A stretch of 64,000 bases of DNA, from positions 45,096,856 to 45,160,855 of the forward strand of contig NC_060063.1 in the NCBI RefSeq assembly GCF_020283565.1. The letters are read 5' to 3'. The translations under genes were made by a program, and so were the position numbers. The DNA comes from Trifolium pratense (lineage: Eukaryota > Streptophyta > Magnoliopsida > Fabales > Fabaceae). Positions within the stretch are counted from its first letter, which is position 1; each line of letters starts with the position of its first letter. This document shows, in pieces, positions 55,949 to 64,000 of the stretch. The notes beneath the pieces are model-generated. The model searched no databases. It was not told the origin of the DNA and worked only from the letters and a program-made list of their open reading frames with translations.

Positions 55949-57113
55949 TCAAGAGTTAGGCTTTTCTTCAGAAAATCTAGGAAGTTGTACCAGTGAGTTT
56001 ACTCGGGTGACACCTTCTAGAGCTAACCAGTTTTGATCTTCAGCTGTTGATGTTCCATCTTCAACATCAACAGATTCTCCTCCTACACATTTCTCAATTT
56101 CTTCTGAGGATCTAACAGTGTAGTTCCTTCGCAAAGATGGCTCGGACTTTTGACCTTCGTCCAACTCAACTGGATTACTCAAATCGTTGTTATTCTGGAT
56201 GGTTGCGGAAGAATAGCATTGTTCATCACAATCAGATTCTTCTGAGTTGATTTTCCCATCCAAAAATAGGCACAAAACAGCACAGTCGTCCATTTTTGAA
56301 GTCGGATATTTATGTTTCCACTCTCGTGCGGCAGATTCCACTATAACCCTCGCTGCTGATGATCGATTCGGTGCTGATGATACTATCTCCACCACCTCTT
56401 CATTGCTCAAAACATCCCAGATCTGCACAAACACCAAAAGATGATACAAGGTTTGAGACGTAACATTAAACTTCTAAAAAGTGTCATTGTTCATTACAGA
56501 TCTAAAAATTTGCCTCTGCTAATTACATGTCTTATTTCACTGTTCACAACATGACTTAATTATTTAAACAATTTCTGAAATAGAAAAAACAAACAAACTG
56601 AACAATCAAATAAACAGTAGATGTGAAATTGAAATTTCTTACCCCGTCCGAGGCAAGAACAATGAACTGGTCTTTGTCTGTGAGAAGCCGGTGCGTAAAT
56701 TCAGGTATAGAAATGACACCATACTCCTTCAAGCAAAAATCTCCGAATGCTCTAGCCATTGCTAATCCTGGTGCATCATCATAAGGTAACCACACCCTAG
56801 GAACTTCTGGTTCATCTTCCAATGCAAATACCCTACCTTTGCACTTCTTAATTCTTTCTGCTTCTCCTATAAGAGTATTCACATCAAAATTTGAAAAGTT
56901 AACAACAAGCTAAAAAACATGAACAGAAGGGGTCAATGATGATTTCATTAGACTTACTTGGCAAATCAGGTTTCAAATCAACGGTCAGCTGAATCGCCAC
57001 CATCGAGTCATTGCTATCCTTAATTCTTTCTGCTTCTCCTATAAGTCATTGCTATCCTTAGATCCCATGATTGCTCTTGAATCACCAATATTTCCCATGA
57101 ACAAATTTGAACC
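55949..57113 (-). pseudogene. PP2C phosphatase pseudogene, 5'-truncated and frame-disrupted
   Basis: Three exon-like blocks: 57113-56958 (SNLFMGNIGDSRAIMGSKDS), 56866-56643 (EAERIKKCKGRVFALEDE through VLASDG) and 56422-55949 (IWDVLSNEEVVEIVSSAP, PTSKMDDCAVLCLF and a ~75-residue acidic tail). Splice signals and phases are preserved. The exons for the N-terminus and the GVFDGHG metal motif are absent upstream, so no active enzyme could be made. The first block is also interrupted by a 38-bp insertion (about 57023-57060) that shifts the frame and introduces a stop just after KDSND. The C-terminal reading frames are otherwise clean, suggesting recent decay. It is the same subfamily as the gene at 34195-35729 but diverged from it (for example LASDG versus LATDG). 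Confidence 0.85.
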
Positions 57114-57540
57114 CTGAAAAAGCGAAGAAATTAACGGTTCAAGGATAATCTTGTAAACTGGACCAATTTGTACTCTCTAAATCTTGAGCTTGATTAATAG
57201 AAGCAACCAATGATACAATACAGTATATATTATCATTACCCTAAACCCTAAAAACAAATAAATAATAAAAATTATATGTTCCTTTAAACATTGAAGATTA
57301 AGGAAGATGAAAAATTTACTAACCTGATATTCTGCAGTTTCATATGCCACAACCAGCACTTGTTCATTCTTACCAGCAGATCAAAAAACATGGTAGTTGG
57401 TCATTTTACCCTAAACAAAACAACACAAAAATCAGATTAAAAAAATTATATGTCACTGGTGTTGGAGCAACAGTAAAGAAAGACAAGATGTAGCAAAATC
57501 CTTCATCCAACTTCTGCTGAAATAAATACAGCATCTGTCT
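57114..57540. other. Sequence upstream of the PP2C pseudogene
   Basis: Contains no PP2C catalytic motif. A possible exon end CATATGAAACTGCAGAATATCAG|GTTAG (minus, near 57325-57345) reads AYETAEYQ but cannot be assigned. This may be the junction where the gene lost its 5' half. Confidence 0.35.
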
Positions 57541-57683
57541 TCGAACTGTAGCTTGAACCTTGTAGCCCTATATCAACAAAATCAAATCACAACCACAAAA
57601 GACACCAAGAAAACCAAAAATCCATACACCAAATCCAATGGAAAAACAAGAACAAGCTCAAAACAAAACAAACCCAAACACAA

Positions 57684-58102
57684 TCAAAAAACAAAACATC
57701 AAAACAAATCCACAAAACACAAAAACAAACTCAAAATAACAAATCCAATTCCAAATAAAAAGCAAAACATCAAAATAAATCTAAAACCAAATGAAACAAA
57801 CCTTAGTATCAACAAGAACCATTTCAACCGAAGTAGAATAAAACAAAACTCACCTTGTATGCACAAATAGGTCGGACATAAACTCCTCTGCAAAAACAGG
57901 GCAAACATGAAGAAATATGAGCGATAAAAATGAGCACAGTCAAAAAACAAAACATCAAAACAAATCCACAAAACACAAAAACAAACTCAAAATAACAAAT
58001 CCAATTCCAAATAAAAAGCAAAACATCAAAATAAATCTAAAACCAAATGAAACAAACCTTAGTATCAACAAGAACCATTTCAACCGAAGTAGAATAAAAC
58101 AA
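57684..58102. repeat. Direct duplication of a 163-bp segment (256-bp period)
   Basis: 57684-57846 and 57940-58102 appear identical by eye, 256 bases apart, beginning TCAAAAAACAAAACATCAAA and ending AGTAGAATAAAACAA. The copies are A/C-rich and include ATTTCAACCGAAGTAG. The 93-base spacer is unique. The ORFs across the copies are simple-sequence artefacts. Confidence 0.85.
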
Positions 58103-58107
58103 CCTCC

Positions 58108-58172
58108 CAAAGCTTAGAAATCTGGATCTTGAACCTCCAAAAGCTTAGAAATCCGGATCTTGAACCCCCAAG
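58108..58172. repeat. Two-copy tandem repeat of about 31 bp
   Basis: AAGCTTAGAAATCTGGATCT and then TGAACCTCC recur immediately as AAGCTTAGAAATCCGGATCT with TGAACCCCC. Two copies with two differences. Confidence 0.75.
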
Positions 58173-58805
58173 CAGTTCTCCCAGGAACAACATCGGACAA
58201 ACAATCAAACCCAGACCTAAAAGCCATCACCGATTGCATAGCAAAAACGAATACAGGAAGAAACAAAAAGAGGAGAGAGTGAGATGATGAGAAAACCACC
58301 AGAAACCAACCCACATATATAGCCAAAACGAGGACGAACGACGACAAAGGAAATGGAAAAGGAAGACGAAAAAGCCTGCCGGACCAAAAGGTGAAAAGGA
58401 GCCGAGCAAAAGCCTGGCGGACGCAAAGGCAAAAAGGGAATCGACATGGAAGGGGATTTGGAATGGTGAACAGGAGCAGAAAACCCAAATTTTGCGATCT
58501 ACAGTGTCACTTTGGGCGTCTCGGACTGTAAGGTTTATTGATAGTCAATAATTTTAATTCATATTAAATTTTACTATAGTCAATAAAGTTAGCAAAAAAT
58601 GTGTTTTGGCCTTTGTTATAGAGACTAAAAAGCACACAGTACCCAAAAACAAAGAGAGACAAAAAGCACACAAGTTCTTTTACAGAAGAAGCACACAAGT
58701 TATATTTCTTATTGGAAAAAAAGTACTTATAGGAATTAAAATCAAATTTTGCAAAGATAAAAAGTTTATTTACGTACTTCATAAAATATCAAAATCAATG
58801 CCGTG
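58173..58805. other. GC-richer non-coding stretch
   Basis: 58180-58530 is more GC-rich than its surroundings and open in several minus-strand frames, but the predicted peptides are unlike any protein I know. It could be a 5' leader of an unannotated transcript on the minus strand, since the short leader-like sequence runs toward the PP2C pseudogene. Confidence 0.3.
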
Positions 58806-59072
58806 AGCTTCGATGTTTTCTCTCCCCATCCCCGTGAATTTTTTATTCCCCTGAATTTCCAATTTTGCCCTCGAAAAAATTTCGGTTCGTAGAAACCGAA
58901 GTTTTTTTTTGCCTTGAAAACAAATTTCGGTTTCTAAAAACTAAAATTTACTCTGAATTTGCACTAGTAAAAATTTGGTTTCTACGAACTGAATTTTTCT
59001 GCAATGACAAAATTAGAATATTGAGGGTATAAAAGATTCACGGGAGATGAAAAGAGAAAACATCGTAAGCTT
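58806..59072. mobile_element. Long-TIR MITE
   Basis: Left AGCTTCGATGTTTTCTCTCC and inverted right AGCTTACGATGTTTTCTCTT lead into matching CCCGTGAAT words and then TTCGGTTCGTAGAAACCGAA on the left and its diverged mirror on the right. Arms are about 100 bp with a short core. Non-coding. Confidence 0.7.
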
Positions 59073-60144
59073 CTGTTACAATATTCTAATGGGTTTGTTA
59101 ACAAAATCAGTGCCCAACGGATTGGAGTCTAAAAAAATTGGAAACTTCTTTTCCCACCCCCCATATTCATATGTTAGGCAAAAAGCTGATCCCTAATTAT
59201 TTTAATCAAACCTCAACTGAAATATTATATTATTATAAAATAAAATTTAAAAATTACATTAATACACTGGGTACTTTTTCCTTAGCTATTTCCCACCTTC
59301 TTGAGCCATTTTGAGTGCTTCTCGCAGCTGAGAGGTCTAAGCCCCACCTATTTACATGGGGCAGCTAACGATCATTCAAACTAAACCAAAACTAAAATAG
59401 TGGAAAAATAGCCAACAACAGCTTGTGTTATTGTTCATTCATTAATGAGGCAGACACAAATCCACTAATAAGAAACTTGTCATTTCATGCATGTTTTTGC
59501 TTGTGTACAAAAGGAAAAACATCATTAATTGTGTCTTAATTTTCTAAGAGAGTCAAAGTTTTGGCACAAAACTAAAATGTTAAAAAGACCAAAGATCAAA
59601 GACGAAGGGAGTATAAGCTACTTCAACTGTTAATTTATCAAACATTACAAATTCAATCAGTTAACGTATCTACTATAAACTAGCTTACTAGTTATTCACT
59701 ATAAGCTAGCTTATCAATTTTACTCATTTTTTTGCCAGAGTCAATATTGATTGTGTTGTTCAAAAACACACTTCTAAATAATTTGTCACCTGAAAATACA
59801 TAAGAAAAATTGAAGCAAGGAAGTTGAAAAATAATACAGTCCAATAAATGGATCTTGCCTTATTGATGATGCAATTTTTCTCCAACAAGCCAAACTCAGT
59901 TGGATTGTCTTGGCAAAAATAGATTTTGAAAATCTAATTCAAAATTACTCAGTTGGAGTTTAGCTTTGTCTCAAAAATCCATAGCTTCATCTAAAACTTC
60001 AGGAACTTTACATATCTAATGAAATCTTACAACAAAGGCTTGAAGTGGTTAATACATTACCATCGCATACGGTCTCTTATCTTTCGGCTCAACTAACCGA
60101 ATAGTGAATATTGAACTATGCTACATAAACTTTCGAAAATATAT
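59073..60144. other. Intergenic, no gene seen
   Basis: AT-rich. 59610-59740 has repeated TATAAACTAGCTTA/TATAAGCTAGCTTA words, possibly a decayed MITE. The 3' UTR of the small Ala-rich protein gene enters from the right. Confidence 0.4.
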
Positions 60145-60345
60145 TTATTTTGAAGGCTGTTGAGAAGCATCGGTTTGCTCTTGTTTTGAACCAGTAATAG
60201 CTGCAGTTGCTGCTGCTGTCATGGCAGCTGCAGCCGCACCCATCTTTACACCACCTGCTGCCTTCATTGCACCTGCTATTTTAGCAAATGCCGCTATGCC
60301 TCCAACAAGGATGGCTCTAAATGCAACTGTCGGTTTTACTGCCAT
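60145..60345 (-). CDS. Small Ala-rich protein of unknown function
   Basis: 66 residues starting MAVKPTVAFRAILVGGIAAF, with an Ala/Gly/Met-rich middle (GAAAAAMTAAATAAITGSKQ) and a polar C-terminus ending TDASQQPSK. The middle is hydrophobic and small-residue-rich and could be a membrane-associated helix; no known domain was recognised. The start is the first ATG of the last exon. A splice acceptor TTTTGCAG lies at about 60363-60370 and an upstream non-coding exon ending CAATTCCAG|GTTTGAC near 62449 would join to it, giving an intron of about 2.1 kb in the 5' UTR. That exon structure and the clean frame are the evidence that this is a gene; the longer ORF extending upstream to 60441 runs into the intron. 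Confidence 0.6.
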   Translation of the reverse strand: MAVKPTVAFRAILVGGIAAFAKIAGAMKAAGGVKMGAAAAAMTAAATAAITGSKQEQTDASQQPSK

Positions 60346-60362
60346 AACTAATAAGGGATAAC

Positions 60363-62540
60363 CTGCAAAATGCAAGTCAAACTGATATATTTTAAAACCG
60401 AATAAATTCATAAAAAACAACACAGGATGATCATGTGACATGCTACAGGGACATGGTTCTCATCAACTAAGCAACATCAACAACCTAAATGAACGCAAAT
60501 AGACTAATTGTGAACATTCATGATTTACTATTTAATGCTTGGAAAAGATAGCACTTCATCATGCTCATTGCATCTTGGCAATATAGTAGGGCAGAGATAA
60601 TTCCATTTTTAACAGTATTTTGGTATTACAATTTACAAACAGCCATAAAACAAATTCCAGGGACAAAAATTATATGCATAAATAATACATAAATGGAAAA
60701 AGATATGCATGAAGATATATATGCAGTCTAAAAAAGAGAATTATCAAATTCCACTTTCTGATAGAATGTATTGTTGTCTAACATTTAAACTTGCTTCCAT
60801 TAAGCTTTTGCGTAAAGATCTGACGAATGGAATACCATGCCTAAAATAAAACCTCAAGGAAGAATAATCACTTTCAGAAGCTGATGGTCTTAACACAATA
60901 CTCAGAAATGATGCCATAATTAAAACATATTAGATCCACTCTGATATATAGTTTTATTGAAATTTTGGTTTATGATGATAGATATCAATGCATATATTAA
61001 GATCCTGTCTAGTGGAATAAGGCTTATTGTTGTTGTTTTGTTCTATTCATTCTCATCGTCCGAGTTCAACTACAAGATTAGCATATACTTCATTCATACT
61101 AGAGAAGCCTCTATAAGCTGGGTTTAAAGTTGGAACTGAGAGACTGATGTTGATTTTCTCTGTTATTGAGACTTAAGGAATAAATATGATTTTTTTCCAT
61201 TTAAATCCTTACAAACGCCAAAACTTTGAAGATCATGTGCATAGGCAATTAGCTCTATCATAAATTGGAGAAATATGTAACTAAGCAGACCCTATAAAGC
61301 AAAAAACACCTATCAAAGAAGATCCAAAGCCCTTTTAAATGATGCCCTCTAAGAACCGTAAGACAGAGAAAAGGGGGGAAAATAGTTCAAACTAGAACCA
61401 TTGAAAAAATAGTTCAAACTTCAAACTATAACTTTAAATATGAATAGTAAAATACCAATGATATGCACAGATCACGCGGTGTTTGTTATTATGTTCAAAT
61501 GATGATAAATGCATCCAAACTCAAGCAATTTGGTGTTGAAGGTAATATCAGAATCAGTTTCTCATAACAACTATCATCCAATGCAACTTTGACTCTCAGT
61601 GGACTCGTAACTTTTATCTCTTATTCTTATACTGAAAGATCACATACCAATACGCCAAAACAGCGTCAACACAAGAAATATATTTGTCAACAATTCCAAT
61701 ATTAATATTCCCCATCAATCATCACAGAAACCTTTCTCCTTTTTTTTTCGTTTGTCCTATTTCTTCCTCTGTCGTCAATCAAAGGTCGCAGAATATAGTG
61801 GCTTGTTCAAATTCCTCTACACAATAGTGCTATAACCGACCTCTATTTGACAACACTTAGTACTACTAAATAGCCTATTGCGTAAAAATAGCGATTTGTT
61901 CAAATTCTGCTACTATAGCCATTATTGAACTACACAGACAACTAATCAAGACATCTCGTTCTCTCTTAGAATCGAAAGTTTCACCTAACTCAAACCTACA
62001 AAACCGGCTTATAAGATGAGGATTGCCCAGGTCATCTGACATCCGATGCGAGACTCTTAACATTCTCATTATACTATTAGAATTTCAGAAATCCTTTCCC
62101 TGCAAGGTTTGCCTAATTGCCTCTAAAAAGCATAACATTGCATAAAAAACCCCTTTTTCTCAAACTCATTTAACATGAAGCAAGCAAGTTGAAGCATGAG
62201 TAGTAAAAAGTCCTCATTTTGATCACTTTTCATAATTAATAACTTTTAATATCATAAATTCACAATCAACCCAACTAAATAAACCCTAAAAAACATAATT
62301 TTGCCCCAATTCATAATCTTAATAAAATTCTTCAGAATTGAACAGATAATTTTGATGGAATGTAAAAGAGTATATATGATGCAGCAAGATAAAGCTCGAG
62401 AGAGAAAATAAAATAAAAAAAAAGGATGAAATTGAAAAATAGTCAAACCTGGAATTGTTGGAAAGATGATGATACCTGAAAAATGAAGAAACCCTTTAGA
62501 AAATGATGATGATATTTACGTGAGGAGTGAAATGAAAGAC
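60363..62540 (-). other. Probable 5'-UTR intron and leader of the small Ala-rich gene
   Basis: Long AT-rich intron between the coding exon and a leader exon at about 62450-62475, with a possible further leader upstream (TTTTTCAG|GTATC near 62476). It contains a TRIM solo LTR at 61964-62062. No other coding sequence is visible. Confidence 0.45.
61964..62062 (-). mobile_element. Solo LTR of the TRIM family, with TSD
   Basis: The plus strand runs TCTTAGAATCG ... GATGCGAGACTCTTAACA. It matches the 5' LTR of the TRIM at 17700-17820, including ACAAAACCGGCTTATAAG and GATGAGGATTGCC, with a small internal deletion. Perfect 5-bp duplication TTCTC on both sides (61959-61963 and 62063-62067). No internal region or second LTR is present. 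Confidence 0.8.
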
Positions 62541-63060
62541 GCAACGAATCTAAACCTCAGTGTTTCCTTATACCTCGGACCTAGAAATTAGGAGGTGATG
62601 TCTGTGTCTAAAACGACAACAACAACAACGTCGTTTCTATACACCTCAGTGTTTCTTTTTTGAATAAAATAAAAAAATTTACAAAGGAAAAATTAAGTTT
62701 TTTTTTTTTGTAGCCATGAGAAAAATTAAGAGTTTAATTTCTATGCACATTATTTAATAAATTAAATGTGTAAATTAAGAGTTTTACACATGCAACTAAC
62801 GATGTATTGTCACATTATTTAATAAATGTGTCACGTTATATATTTATAAACACAATATATGATGTATCAACATGTGTAAAATAAATTTACATTGACAGGG
62901 TCTGAGAATTCCTTTAGAGAAGAACCACGCTAAATAGTTAGGGACCATTTCCACCAATTTCAACAATTACAAAAAGTAGCGAATGAAAAAACGGAATAGG
63001 AGATTTCACACGTTAAAAAAGGTGTATATAAATTAAATTCAAGAATTATATCTAGATTTG
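62541..63060. other. Upstream region, low-complexity and MITE remnant
   Basis: Includes an ACAACAACAACAACG run near 62620 and, at 62780-62900, words like TACACATG and TTTACATTGACAGGG related to the MITE ends at 15.7 kb. No gene. Confidence 0.4.
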
Positions 63061-63064
63061 ATAG

Positions 63065-63236
63065 GTTGTTCTATTTTTAAGGATGTGTCGGTTGCTGAGA
63101 TGAGAAGATTATTAGGTTGGATGGCAAAGGGGGGTTGGAGGTGGCGTAAGAATCTTGTTGCGGAATATTGATTGTTGTCTGTTTTAAGGTTGATGTGATT
63201 AATAAATGACGTTGGAATCTGGATCCCGACTTTGGC
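63065..63236 (+). pseudogene. LINE reverse-transcriptase fragment
   Basis: The plus strand reads DVSVAEMRRLLGWMAKGGWR and WRKNLVAEY, then in another frame KVDVINK, stop, RWNLDPDFGY. This follows the plant LINE pattern V.EM..LGW..GG..W.WRR.L..WE with D.W.W..DP. Frameshifts and stops show decay. It is cut off exactly at the TA where the Mariner-like element begins. Confidence 0.5.
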
Positions 63237-63238
63237 TA

Positions 63239-64000
63239 CTCCCTCCGTCCCAAAAAGGATGACCCATTTGCAAAAAAAATTTGTCCCATAATACTTGAGC
63301 CATTTCAACTTTTTATATTATTTTTCCATTTTTACCCCTTATAAATGCTTTTGGAGAATCTACTTTTTGTAATCATTATTGGACAGAAAAGTGCCTTTGA
63401 GATCACAATTGTTGCTATCCATGCAAATAGTACACGTTTCTCTGCATCAAACCTTGGACGGGCTGTAGCGGCTAAGAACATAACTTTTCCAATAAAATTT
63501 TTACTTTTACAAGTGCGTAATGGATCTTCTTCATCTGGTAGCAAATAATAATTCTGGGACTTCTTTGTCATTTGAAACCATTTCTCATCTATATGAATGA
63601 TGTTATACATCCCTAAAAAAGTTGGATCATGAGGCAGCGAACTAGCATCAAGCATTGATATACAAAATTGCAATCGAGTTTTTTTGTTCTCTTCCCTTAA
63701 AAAAGGCTTCACGGCATTTGAATGCTTTCGTAAAACCCCCATCTTTAGATACCTATGCAAAGTGCTCTTACTCATATTCATTGCACTAGAAGTTGATCTA
63801 ATAGACGTCCTTTTACGCATAGGAATATCACGAAGTCGATTAAAATCAACTTGAATTCTCTTACGACCAACATTTTTAGTTAGTTTGTGGGAAACATCAA
63901 CATAGACACCAGAATTTCTTCCTTGTTTCCAAATACGCTGAATAGTGGATCTTGAAACTGAAAATTGTGATTTAACCATATCAATGGCCCCTCTTATAAG
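63239..64000 (-). mobile_element. Mariner-like element, truncated by window edge
   Basis: The terminal sequence CTCCCTCCGTCCCAAAAAGG directly follows TA (63237-63238), the Tc1/Mariner-type terminus shared with Stowaway MITEs. The transposase lies inside on the minus strand. The other end is outside the window. It inserted into a LINE remnant. Confidence 0.8.
63332..63979 (-). pseudogene. Plant Mariner-like transposase, partial
   Basis: 215 residues visible: a helix-turn-helix part (SVSRSTIQRIWKQGR), then STLHRYLKMGVLRKHSN, and the first catalytic motif MYNIIHIDEKWFQMTKKSQN followed by YYLLPDEEDP and KVMFLAATARPRFD. This is the plant Mariner DD39D family. The N-terminus may continue past the window edge. 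After ARPRFD the usual GKIGIWPF segment is replaced by unrelated residues and the ORF ends, and the second and third Asp are missing. The element therefore has an internal deletion and is not autonomous. Confidence 0.85.

Noticed and set aside
57553..58117. Lys/Asn/Thr-rich plus-strand ORFs and Phe/Leu-rich minus-strand ORFs
   Set aside because: Created by an A/C-rich low-complexity segment present twice; no protein-like motif.
58114..58488. 124-residue minus-strand ORF with hydrophobic runs
   Set aside because: Several overlapping frames are open at once because of composition; no recognisable domain and no splice support to the PP2C fragment.
503..63979. Biosynthetic gene cluster or CRISPR array
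   Set aside because: Genes are unrelated in function and widely spaced; no regularly spaced repeats with unique spacers are present, and the DNA is plant nuclear.

Overview
The window is nuclear DNA from a dicot plant, most likely a legume close to Medicago truncatula. That assignment is inferred from its AT richness, its intron-rich genes with GT-AG junctions, a plant U6 promoter, and repeat families that resemble legume ones. No database search was possible, so the species is an inference. All exon coordinates below were read by hand from reading frames, splice dinucleotides and family motifs.

Layout. 503-5703 (minus): a seven-exon GH32 cell-wall invertase / fructan exohydrolase-like gene with the classic 9-bp mini-exon. 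5.7-16.6 kb: gene-poor and filled with decayed elements (hAT, Stowaway, a Copia 5' end, a foldback-bearing TIR element, a hAT nested in a MITE). 18226-19657 (plus): an F-box/LRR gene whose 5'-UTR intron holds a MITE split by a TRIM retrotransposon. 21268-25493 (minus): a Copia retrotransposon with intact 161-bp LTRs but a deleted gag and a broken pol, abutted by an inverted fragment of a sister copy. 27605-31619 (plus): a 12-exon metallo-beta-lactamase-fold hydrolase. 34195-35729 (plus): a PP2C phosphatase. 36-43 kb: repeats, including a Gypsy-type solo LTR with a perfect target duplication. 44173-46750 (plus): an INDETERMINATE-DOMAIN C2H2 transcription factor. 47-54 kb: MITEs and a hAT nested in another hAT. 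54445-54546 (minus): a U6 snRNA locus with a canonical promoter. 55063-55425 (minus): a small secreted cell-wall protein. 55949-57113 (minus): a 5'-truncated, insertion-disrupted PP2C pseudogene. 60145-62540 (minus): a small Ala-rich protein gene with a long 5'-UTR intron that carries a TRIM solo LTR. 63065-64000: a LINE remnant interrupted by a Mariner-like element running off the window edge.

The genes look like independent housekeeping, signalling and developmental loci. I see no operon-like or biosynthetic cluster. The two PP2C loci belong to the same subfamily and probably arose by duplication. The main interest is in the nested and rearranged transposons, the substituted specificity residue in the invertase-like protein, the GC-AG intron in the intact PP2C, and the templated-looking insertion in the PP2C pseudogene. 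I did not find a clearly new biological system.
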